Below, one piece after another: positions 1-8,813 of a DNA stretch of 18,529 nucleotides; position 1 is the stretch's first letter; every line of letters starts with the position of its first letter. The stretch is from Candolleomyces eurysporus (Eukaryota > Basidiomycota > Agaricomycetes > Agaricales > Psathyrellaceae), in NCBI GenBank assembly GCA_027579435.1, contig JANBPK010001656.1, positions 1 to 18,529 on the forward strand. Reading direction: 5' to 3'. Made by a program: the position numbers and the translations under genes. Below the pieces are notes generated by a model. That model saw only the letters and a list, made by a program, of their open reading frames with translations. It was not told the DNA's origin and ran no database searches.

Positions 1-1
1 A

Positions 2-519
2 CTTACAGAGGAAGAGGTCAGCTCTGTCAAGGAGTTGGTGAAGAAGGTGAACAAGAAGGTTACATGGAGTTTGCTTTCGGGTTTGTCCCATTTTCCGCTT
101 TCTAGCGGTCAGTCACTAATGTCATTTCAGAGGACGACAAAAAGGCTTTCCAAATGGAACGAGCACAAGTTGCCGCCAAAAGCGCCTTCATCCAACTTGA
201 CAAAACCACTGGCAAGGGCTTGCATGGCGCAGGTTGTGGAGGTAGAGGTGGACCTGGAGGTCATGGAGGTCGTGGAGGAGGCGGTCATGGAGGTGGACGC
301 GGAGGAGGTGGACGTGGTGGAGGCCGTGACTCCAAGCCCACTGCTGCCACTGAAGGTGCTGAAAAGACCGACACGGAAGCGGGCGAGAAGAGGAAGCGAG
401 GTGTTGAGCCCAATGGTGGGCCATATGCAGGAACGAGAGGCACCAATGCTCCTCCTGCATTGGCTAGTAGGAACGAGAGTGCAACCAAAAAACAAAAGGT
501 CAGTGGAGAGTCATCCTAA
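2..519 (+). CDS. RGG-box (Gly/Arg-rich) protein, 3' end, two exons
   Basis: This is the 3' end of a gene that begins left of the window. The first visible exon encodes a Lys/Glu-rich helix starting LTEEEVSSVKELVKKV. An intron follows, most simply 81-130 (GTTTGT donor, CTAAT branch-like site, TTTCAG acceptor); a donor at 69 (GTTTGC) also keeps frame. The second exon reads EDDKKAFQMERAQVAAKSAF, then a run of GGRGG, GGHGG and GGGRGG units at 229-330, then a basic tail with KRKR and KKQK clusters that could be nuclear localisation signals, and stops with TAA at 517-519. RGG boxes usually bind RNA and are often arginine-methylated, so a role in RNA binding or ribonucleoprotein assembly is inferred from composition alone. 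I do not recognise the specific family. The intact downstream frame suggests a living gene, unlike most of the window. Confidence 0.62.
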
Positions 520-880
520 ATCAAACCAAATGTATCTACTTTAGTTACTTAGCTCTGTACCAACATTGCAACCGTTCCTGCGGCCTGCCTGACCATCCGA
601 AATTTGAAATATTAGCAACATTTTTTATTTTTGATAACAATTAAGGCAGAGGCTTGCTACCTCCAACCATAATGAGCTTGCCCCCAAGACCAAGCACTAC
701 ATCCATTTTCCAATCATGTCACCGTGCAACGATGTGTTGCGACTATGGAAATCACTCTCAAACACATTAGACCAAGCTGTGCAGTTACATCAACTGCAAA
801 AATCAATGTTCTTTGGTTGATGTGGTGTTGAGGGTGCATTCAGTATGAGTAGTGCTTGATACTTGGAGTTCATGTATACT
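520..880. other. Intergenic, no gene seen
   Basis: This holds the 3' flank of the RGG-box gene and the left edge of the NACHT-WD40 array. It contains AT-rich runs near 610-640 that could serve in 3'-end formation, but no convincing coding frame or RNA gene. Similarity to the array flank begins at about 881. Confidence 0.5.
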
Positions 881-1366
881 GAAGCCTAATTGCTGCAGTG
901 AATTGTGATGCTCCTNNCCAAAGGTTCTTGCTGCAGCTATGAAATCCGTGGACAACTGTCTGAAGTCAACTTGAAGCATTGTCATGTGAGTGAAGCAACA
1001 ACCAACAAGACTGGTGCAATCCTTGGATATTCAACCAACCATGTCAGATAGGAACCCTGATTGCAAGCTCCAGTATCACCTTTCCTTTGGCGCTGCCAAG
1101 CTCAAAATATGACACTCACCACTCACAAGAAGTAAAAATGACCTGGAATTCAGGTTATGTTGTCCAAGCTGGCATCCACCAAAATATAGGATAAATGCCT
1201 TGAACTACCCCAAACTGGGAAATAGAGTATCCAATATCAGCAAAATTTACAAAGAAGAGCAAGTTATTGAATTCATGGTAAATACTAGATGTACAAGAAG
1301 CAACAGTGACAGTAAGAATAATATTCAGGGTCTAAATCTGAGAAAATATGGATTGATCGTGATCTT
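881..1366. repeat. Array flank repeat, copy A (downstream of NACHT-WD40 copy 1)
   Basis: This segment is a diverged direct copy of 3916-4382. Shared blocks in the same order include TTGCTGCAGTGAATT, TCAACTTGA, CCCTGATTGCAAGCTCCAGT, ATGACCTGGAATTCA, AGGATAAATGCCTTGAACTA and GTCTAAATCTGAGAAAATATG. Both copies lie directly 3' of a NACHT-WD40 stop codon on the minus strand, so they are the spacer of a tandem gene duplication. Two ambiguous bases lie at 916-917; the other copy has no bases at that position. Confidence 0.8.
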
Positions 1367-1745
1367 TCAACATTTAGAAATGTCAAGAATATAGACTCTG
1401 CCATTTCCACACCCAATGGCTGCAAGTGAGAATGTAGAATCAAAGGATACATGGACAACATCCCAGCTTGAGGGAAACCAGCAAATTGGGACTGGTGTTG
1501 ACAACAAATTCAGGCCAATCAGTTTGACTCTAACCAATCCAGAAACAGATGGGGTGTCTTTTTTCAGGTTTGCATAAAATGTTGAAGAGTTGGAAAAAAT
1601 CATGAAAGAATGTTTATCTTCAAGAGTGGCAAGAAAGGTTCTTGCTTGGCTGTCCCACAGGTGCACTGTGTTGTCATCTGATGCAGATGCCAGCCTTTGC
1701 CCATCAGGTGAGAAGGTAACACTCTTTACTCTATTAGAATGGCCT

Positions 1746-2089
1746 AGGGTTGTGTATATAAGTCGGATTTATTTGCAACTATGTAATTTACAGTGTAATT
1801 TACATTAATTTACCACTTATTTGCATGGGCCATTGGGAGGTCATGTAAATAATGTAAATAATTCATGGTCACATGTAATGTCTCAGTCAACGCGTCGCAA
1901 GTCACAACACAATTAAACCCCTTGAGGATTCCCTGGAAAGGAGTCAGGAGTCAGGAGCCTCTCAGGTCCCAGGAACCTTATCGCTGGGCACCAGGAACAG
2001 GATACTCAAGCTGGGCATCAGGAACAGGGACACTGGCACTGGCCACCATGGAACACCTGAAATTTCAAGCCATCTTGAAACATTTGTTT
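1746..2089. mobile_element. Unidentified insertion replacing WD40 repeats of copy 1
   Basis: Similarity to the paralogue stops at GAATGGCCT (about 1745) and resumes at TCAATAAGTC (about 2089). In copy 2 these points lie about 455 bp apart and enclose two WD repeats and the linker; here 344 bp of unrelated DNA sit between them. The left part is AT-rich with repeated GTAATTTACA and ATGTAAATA words. The right part contains GGGCACCAGGAACAGG and GGGCATCAGGAACAGG 27-28 bp apart and AGTCAGG duplicated in tandem. No coding capacity, clear terminal repeats or target-site duplication were found. It may be a solo LTR or part of another element with an associated deletion. Confidence 0.45.
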
Positions 2090-2766
2090 CAATAAGTCTG
2101 AGCTACTGCCAGTATGACTTGTCTAGTATTATTACAATGCACTTTAGTGACAATTTAATAGTTCAAACCATAGAAAATGACATACCAGTACAGCCAAAGC
2201 CCCTTTTAATGCAGTGTGCACTGCATCCAGCTGTTTGATACAGGCCAATGCTTCCAGCCAGTGCATTAGATGCTCCTTTGAAAATTCATTCAGCAGGGCC
2301 ATGAGACTTGGGTCCATTATTTTCAGTTTGCTCAGATGATTAGCCCAATGCTGGGCTGCATATTGCAATTCTTGTGAAATGTGTTCTGTACTCAGGCCTC
2401 CTTTGAGCAAATCATCCAGGTCTTTGAAATGGTCCTCAGAAGGCACAGGCACCTGGCAAATATTGAATTTGAGTTGCCTGTTCATCACTTGCAGGCAATA
2501 CTTGGCCAAGTTCAAATGATGCTCCTCTTCTACAATTTGGAATTCAAGAGGACAAGAGGAGCCACTGATTAAGTCAGGAAAAGATTTGTGGTGCACTTTG
2601 TAAGTGAGAGCAGAGCCTTCACCAAATGGAGCAAGAACTGAATGCAAGTTTCCCAAAGTAGCATTAACAGCACCTTCTCTCTGATCCAATAGGCTTGCTA
2701 AAGCCATGGCAGAAAGAGGGGTCTGCAGAACTACAATGGTACCAACAATGATTTTGAATCGATTGA

Positions 2767-3039
2767 CACTGTGGTTTTTTATGTGTTTGTTCAATGAGCA
2801 CATCTTAAGCAAATCAGGTGGCAAGGAATGCATTTGTTTACAGTTTGTGTTTAATGTGCCTACATTGGACACATATTGAGCAAAGTTTTAGTGGTGGCAG
2901 TAGGAGGCCAGACACATGCAATGCAAATTTGAATTTGCCTAGCTTGAACATTTGTATTGCAGATTGGAGACAAAGTCAACCCTTGCATTTGGTTTGCTTA
3001 AAATGTGCTCTTTGAACAAACACATCAAAAACCGCAGTG
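2767..3039. mobile_element. CACTA-like MITE (273 bp) inside NACHT-WD40 copy 1
   Basis: The element has long terminal inverted repeats. The left end begins CACTGTGGTTTTTTATGTG and the reverse complement of the right end begins CACTGCGGTTTTTGATGTG; by hand alignment the first 47 bases differ at four positions. It is flanked by TGA at 2764-2766 and TGA at 3040-3042, a 3-bp target-site duplication. Removing the element and one TGA rejoins the paralogue's reading as a TGGCTCAAT-type sequence. CACTG/CAGTG ends with a 3-bp duplication fit the CACTA (En/Spm, CMC) superfamily. No transposase is encoded, so this is a non-autonomous element. Confidence 0.88.
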
Positions 3040-3915
3040 TGAGCCAGTTCTCTGCATTTTCAGCAGGCTTGGCAGATTTAAGCACATGGAGATACAATCC
3101 ACCCAGTTGAGATAATGAGCCAGGACTGTCAGACTGCAAATCCAGAAGACTTGCAAATTGTCCTTTAGGATCCAGGTGTTACTTATCAAGTATGAACTTG
3201 ACAGCAGTGGATGCATAGATGAACAGTTTCCCAGACAACTTTGCAAGTTTAGTGTTGTCCTCTACTGTTGGCTGCCAGCCAGGATCACATGATACCCCTA
3301 AAACCTCCTGGATTTTGAGAGGAGACAGACAGTAGTTGACATATAGAAAAACATCCTGCTCAACTATCAGGTCTTCTATTTCCTAAAGATGGAAGATCTT
3401 TGGATTTGTTGTGCCNCATATAATTGGTTCTCAGTTCTAGCTCTGGGCAGCTAGTAAGAAACACCTTGACATTTGGCAACTTAGAGATTGAAGACATAAT
3501 AAGGCCAAGAAATGCTGAGGCATCTGGCTCAATGCATTCATCTAGAGCATCAAACACCAAAACAAGTGGGGTTGCTCTTTGTCTAAGCAGTGAATCCAGT
3601 GGCTTGGCAACAAGTAGGCTGAACTGCTGAGTGAGAACCTTGTCTAGAGCTTCAGGGTTGCTAGTAATGGCGGCTGCAATAGCCTTTCCATAAGATGCAT
3701 GATACCAAGCAAGTTGGTATGCAATGGTGTGCACAAAGCCCAAAGATGTCTTTCAATCCTCCTGATCTTGAGAAAAGAAGAAAGTAGCCCCAAGACAGTT
3801 GATGGCAGGGTCTGCAGCACGTTGTGCTACAGTTATAGCCACTGTGGACTTGCCAATCCCAGCAATCCCATCAAGGATATACAGTGGAGGGCTATGGCCA
3901 TCAGCATTGTGCACT

Positions 3916-4382
3916 AAAGCCTGGTTGCTGCAGTGAATTATAATGGTCCTCCAAAGGTTCTTGCTGCAGCTGTGAACTCCATGGACAATGATCTGAGGTC
4001 AACTTGACATGTTATCATGTGAGTGAGGTGACAACCAACAAGACCAGTGGAATGTCTTTGGATATTCAACCACCCATGTCAGGTAGAAACCCTGATTGCA
4101 AGCTCCAGTATCACCTTTACATTAGCACTGAGCTCAAACTATGACACTCGCCACTCACAAGAAATAAAAATGACCTGGAATTCAAGTTATATTGGCCAAG
4201 CTGGCATTCACCGAACTATAGGATAAATGCCTTGAACTACCCTGAACTGAAAATAGAGTATCCAATATCAGTGTAATTTATGAAACAAGAGATTGAATTC
4301 ATGGTAAATACTACATGTACAAGAAACAACAGTGACAGTAAGAATAATATCCAGGGTCTAAATCTGAGAAAATATGGACTGA
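3916..4382. repeat. Array flank repeat, copy B (downstream of NACHT-WD40 copy 2)
   Basis: This is the second copy of the spacer at 881-1366. It lies between the stop codon of copy 2 (4383) and the truncated start of copy 1 (3915). The join at about 3915, where NACHT coding sequence passes directly into flank sequence, marks a duplication breakpoint. On the minus strand it contains a short frame from 4018 (QVDLRSLS, AAARTFGG) that is partly shared with copy A. Confidence 0.8.
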
Positions 4383-7300
4383 TCATGGTCCTTCAACACA
4401 TTTAGAAATTTCGAGAATATAGACTCTGCCAGTTCCACACCCAATGGCTGCAAGTGAGAATGTAGAGTCAAAAGATAAATGGCGAACATCCCAGCTTGAA
4501 GGAAACCAGCAAATTGGAACCAGTGTTGGCAACAAATTGAGGCCAATCAGTTTGACTCTAGCCAATCCAGAAACAGATGGGGTGTATTTTTTCAGGTTTG
4601 CATAAAATGTTGAAGAGTTGGAAAAAATCATGAAAAAATGTTCATCTTCAAGAGTGGTGAGAAGGGTTCCTGCTTGGCTGTCCCACAGGCACACTGTGCC
4701 ATCATATGATGCAGATGCCAGCCTTTGCCCATCAGGTGAGAAGGCAACACTGTTTACCCCATTGGAATGGCCTTCAAGAGTAGCAAGAAGGGTTCCTGCT
4801 TGGCTGTCCCAAAGGCGCACTGTGCTATCCTCTGATGCAGATGCCAGCCTTTGCCCATCTGGTGAGAAGGCAACACTGTTTACCCCATCAGAATGACCTT
4901 CAAGAGTGGCAAGAAGTGTTCCTGCTTGGCTGTCCCACAAGCGCACTGTCTTGTCATATGATGCAGAGGCAAGCCTTTGCCCATCAGGTGAGAAGGCAAC
5001 ACTCTTTACCCAAGAATAATGGCCTTGCAAAACTGCAAGCTCCAATGGCCATTTTATATCTCCTTTTTTGACCTGTACTCTACTATTCTGCTTGTGGTAC
5101 ATTTGATGCACAGTTGTTTGCTTTGGTGCCAGAGGTATGCAAGACCAATATATATGCAGAGGGGCTCTTTTGATAACATTGGAGTTCAGCAAAAGAAATC
5201 TTTGGCTATCTTGGAAGATCTGTACCAATAAGTCCAAGCTGTTGTCTTTGTAAGTTCCCTAATATCACCATAATATATCCTTTTGAGTGTTTGAACATTA
5301 GAACCATAGAAATTTGACATACCAGTATAGTCAAAGTCTCTTTCAATGCAGTGTGTGCTATGTCCAGCTGTTTGATGCAGGCCAATGCTTCAAGCCAATG
5401 CATTAGATGATTCTTTGTGAATTCATCTAAGAGGGCAATGAGACTCAAGTCCATTCCTCCTGATTTGCTCATGTGATTAGTCCAATAGCAAAGTGCATAT
5501 TCCAATTCTTTGGGAATGTGGTCCAAATCTAGGCCTTCATTAAGCAAGTCATCAAGGTCTTTGTATTGATCCTGAGATGGCACTTGGCAAATGTTGAACT
5601 TGAGGTGTTTGTTCATCACCTGCAGACAATATCTGGTCAAGTCAAGATGCTGCTCTACTTCTATGATCTTGTATTGGGATGGACACAATAAGCCAGTCAC
5701 AAAATCAGAGAATGATTTGTGATGAACTCTGTAGGTTAGAGTCAGGCCTTCACCAACAGGAGCAAGAATAGAATGCAGATGGGCTAGCCTAGTCTTCACA
5801 GTCCCTGGCTTCTCATGCAATAGCCTCTCTAAGACTGAAGCAGGTAGTGGAACTTGAAGACCAAGAATAGCTCCAACAGTTTTTTGGAAACCATTGAGCC
5901 AAGATTCTGCATCTGTAGTAGGCTTGGCAGAATTCAGAATATAGAGGTACAGCTTGTCCAATTCAGATAGTTTACTAGTGCCTTGGGAATGTGCAATTAT
6001 TAGCTTGTTGAGTTGAGCTTGTGGATCAAGCTGATGGTCATCAAGCACAAACTTGAGAGCTGTAGATGCAAAGATGAACAGTTTTCCAGACATTTTGACA
6101 AGTTGAGTCTTTGCTTCTTTAGTTGGTTGACAATCAGGAGTGTATGTGTCTCCTAGAGCCTCTTGTATCTTTGCTGAAGATAAAGACTCAAAGACATATG
6201 ATGCAATGTCCTCCTCAACAATGAGGTCTTCTATTTCCTGAAGATGGAAGATACTGGCTTCTTTTTCTTTTGTTCCCATGTACCTGCTTCTCAGTCTCAG
6301 CTCTGGACGAGTGGTGAGAAACACCTTGATATTTGGCAGCTGACAGACCAAAGATGTGACCAGTTTCAGAATTGCTGAGCTATCAGGTTCAACACATTCA
6401 TCCAGAGCATCAAAGACTAGAACAAGTGGGGTTGCTCTTTGCTCAAGCAGTGTCCAGAGTGGCTTGGCCACAAGCAAGCTGAACTGCTGAGTAAGGACCT
6501 TGTCTAGAGCCTCAGGATTGCTAGTAATGGCAGCTGCAATAGCTGTTCCATAAGATGCATCATAGCGAGCAAGCTGGTATGCAATAGTGTGCACAAATCC
6601 CACAGATCTCTTTCGATCATCCTGATCTCGAGAAAAGAAGAAGGTTGCCCCAAGAGAGTTGATGCCTGCTGCGCGCTGGGCTACAGTCATGGCCACAGTG
6701 GACTTGCCAATCCCAGCAATTCCATCAAGCACATAAAGTGGAGGGTTGCAGCCATCAGAAACAGAACCACTCATCCAGCGCCCAACATTAACCAAGAGTG
6801 CAGAACGGGTGCTTCCAAAGCATGCCACAATCTTTTCTGCAACCTCCTGTGAGTCATAGGCAGCACCAGGAACTCGCTTGAGCCTGTCAAGACTTGAATT
6901 CTGCTCATCTGGTCAATGGAGATATTGATAGACAGACATGGAGAACAAACTTCAACATGCTTGTCAATGGTTGCACAGAGACCCTGCATCCATCCTCCCT
7001 GGTCTTGAAAAGTGGCAAGAATGTCACTGAGGACAATTGTCCCTGCAATATGATTCTCAATCTGTCGAAAATGAGTGAGTTCCCATTGCAAGCACATAAG
7101 GTTGGTTGGAAGCATACCCAAAAGCATTGCAAGAGTTTGTCAAGTTTCTTGTTTGCGTTCAGAAGAACCTGAGTATCATCCTCCACAAGCACGTATGCTG
7201 TAATCCCTCCCGACTTCTCCTTGATAGCAACTTCCAAAGTCTCCCATATTCCTCTGTGGTTAGAAGGTTAATTTGATGTTTGATGAGCATTCAAAGGAAG

Positions 7301-8542
7301 TTACGTACACCACAAGACGTCCAAGGCTGTCTTTCAGATCCTCCGACAGCAGTTTTGTATCCTTTCCTTTCACAGCATTTACAATACTTGAGCCCAGGAG
7401 TTCGCAATGTTTCTTCAAGTTGTCCACTTCTTCTTTGTTTGAATCGGCTTTCTATGCAACATTTCAACGGCGTGCAACAAACAAAAGCAAAAGGTAGACT
7501 TACCTCTACGACATTCACTACTTTCAGCAACGCTTCAGCTGGACCTTTGAACGGCTCCGGAATGAGGGCTGCAGCGATACCTAGCGCAGTTTTGAATGTC
7601 CCCATCGCAATGGCCAACGGCTTGGAGGACTTCTTAGCGGAAGTCGACTCATCCACGACACTGCGAGCCATCGCAGTTGCAGGAACTGGCGGACTTTCGA
7701 TCCCTTCCTTCATGTTGTGAGCGCCGCGTTTCTCCTCGGCCAAAACATGGGAGATGGTCTTTTGCAAAGGATTGTTGTCATCGTCGGTGGCGACTGGAGT
7801 GAGGGTTGCCTGCGGTTGAATGGAAGAAGCAGTCCCTTGAAGGTCGCTGGCAGGCACGGAGGGCGCAATGGTCTCAGCGCCATCGGCCTGAGGAGCGCCG
7901 TCCGTGGTATCCAGTTCAACGGCAGCAACGGTATCGTCCGGTCCTGCGGCACTGGAACCTGCAACCGTGACCACGAGAGCATCTTCGATGCCGTGCGCAG
8001 TGGCAGCCTTGCTTTCATCCAAGGCAACCTTTGGAACAATCGAAACCACCGCAGTCTCCGGCGGAGGAGTATGTTCGTCCTTCGCAGATGGCGCAGACGC
8101 GGCGTAGAGTCGAGGAGTAGACGGTGCCACCTGATCAGTTTCAAGTTGGGCAGGAGCGCCGGGATTCTCCTCTGTCGCTCCAGCCCCGGTGTCGACAGCG
8201 CCCATTTCACCGGCCGCAGCAGCTTCCCCATCCCTGCGAACGCCACGCATGACGTCGGCGTTGTCGCTCGGCCCTGAGCCCCCAGCGTCTTGAGGCCCTG
8301 TTTTCCCCTCCCCCTTATTCTTCAGCTTGCCTCGATCGAACAACGACTTTGCACCCTTCTCCGCCTTCTGCACACCCCTTTCCAGCTTCGCCCTCCCTTT
8401 GTCGTACTTCCCCCCCCACCCACGCTCTGAATCGGCTTTCGCCAGAGGGTTGACTGCTATCGGCGCCTGGCGGAAGCAGTGTGTGCTCCGGATTGTTGGG
8501 AACGCCAGGATTGTCTCCTCCAGAGTGGGTGAATTCAGCCAT
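4383..8542 (-). CDS. NACHT-WD40 STAND (NLR-like) protein, copy 2, six exons, one homopolymer frameshift
   Basis: Proposed exons are 8542-7504, 7451-7309, 7253-7118, 7061-6951, 6900-5323 and 5258-4383; every junction keeps frame with GT and AG borders. The start MAEFTHSGG sits in a good context (GGTATGGC). A G8 run (plus-strand C8, 8410-8417) shifts frame; with one G fewer the product is about 1293 residues. Residues 1-300 are disordered Ala/Pro/Thr/Asp-rich sequence. Residues about 305-460 are helical and resemble the HeLo/MLKL-like N-terminal bundles of fungal STAND proteins. The P-loop GIAGIGKST is at about 536-544, Walker B LVLVFDALDEC at about 635-645, and FLTTRPEL lies beyond. A helical region follows, then PLHIYWSCIPLAP, three WD40 repeats (about 1077-1202) and a degenerate tail. 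Such proteins act as cytosolic nucleotide-dependent switches in fungal non-self recognition or programmed cell death; that role is inferred here. The frameshift is either a base-calling error or an inactivating mutation. Confidence 0.86.
4655..5030 (-). repeat. Three near-identical 126-bp WD40 repeat units
   Basis: Three 42-codon units each read as a variant of GH..W/GV.SVAFSPDGQRLASAS.D.TV.LWDSQAGTLLATLE. They are almost identical in DNA as well, for example repeated GATGCAGATGCCAGCCTTTG and GGTGAGAAGGCAACACT on the plus strand. The variable positions are those just after GHS/GHY and in the (S/E)(Y/E)D(K/S/G)T stretch. High internal identity of this kind is typical of fungal NLR repeat domains that are homogenised by recombination. 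Confidence 0.85.
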
Positions 8543-8720
8543 ACCGGTTTGTTGGTTTGTTAGTTCGAAACGTTCGGTTAGATCGCAAAGTGTCGGTAGT
8601 GGATGGTGGTCCAAGATCAAGTTGCGGTGAGAGAGCCTCGAGGCAGCGCCGATGCGATGCGAATATCCCGTGACTCTGCAGTTGGCGTTCATGAGTTCGG
8701 CCGATGCTTCGCCGATATAC

Positions 8721-8730
8721 TCTTTAAATA
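8721..8730 (-). promoter_or_regulatory. Possible TATA box of NACHT-WD40 copy 2
   Basis: TATTTAAAGA on the minus strand lies about 180 bases upstream of the proposed ATG at 8542, in a sequence with no convincing reading frame. Position and sequence fit a core promoter, but there is no direct evidence for a transcription start. Confidence 0.3.
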
Positions 8731-8813
8731 GTCTGTAAACAGACGAATCGTGGGGTGGAACGATTCGGTGCTATAAACTCATGGTTAACATTCGCTATAA
8801 ACCTCAAACGAGA

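Larger units (their letters stand above)
1367..3915 (-). pseudogene. NACHT-WD40 (NLR-like) pseudogene, copy 1
   Basis: This is a decayed paralogue of the gene at 4383-8542. Read on the minus strand it starts just before the P-loop (GIAGIGKST, about 3860) and has no upstream N-terminal exons. It continues through the NACHT domain with Walker B (LVLVFDALDEC, about 3560), the helical region (HHKSFPDLISG, FNICQVPVPSEDHFKDLDDL, LMHWLEALACIKQLD) and one WD40 repeat with the C-terminal tail ending YILDISKC. Damage includes TGA at 3753-3755 where copy 2 has CGA, TAG at 3383-3385 where copy 2 has CAG, TAA at 3179-3181, a MITE at 2767-3039, and replacement of the linker and most WD repeats by unrelated DNA at 1746-2089. 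The intron donor after the helical region (GTATGT, about 2180) is still present. FLTTRPEL of copy 2 has become FLTSCPEL. No functional protein is expected. Confidence 0.87.

Noticed and set aside
35..544. Plus-strand frame of 169 residues over the RGG-box gene
   Set aside because: It is the wrong frame across the second exon. The frame with regular RGG units and a basic tail is offset by one phase and is reached by splicing at 80/131.
4618..5231. Plus-strand frames over the WD40 repeats
   Set aside because: They are periodic shadows of the repeated minus-strand WD40 units.
7717..8277. Plus-strand frame of 186 residues opposite NLR exon 1
   Set aside because: It is a GC-rich shadow of the minus-strand exon, whose frame continues through consistent splice junctions into the NACHT domain.
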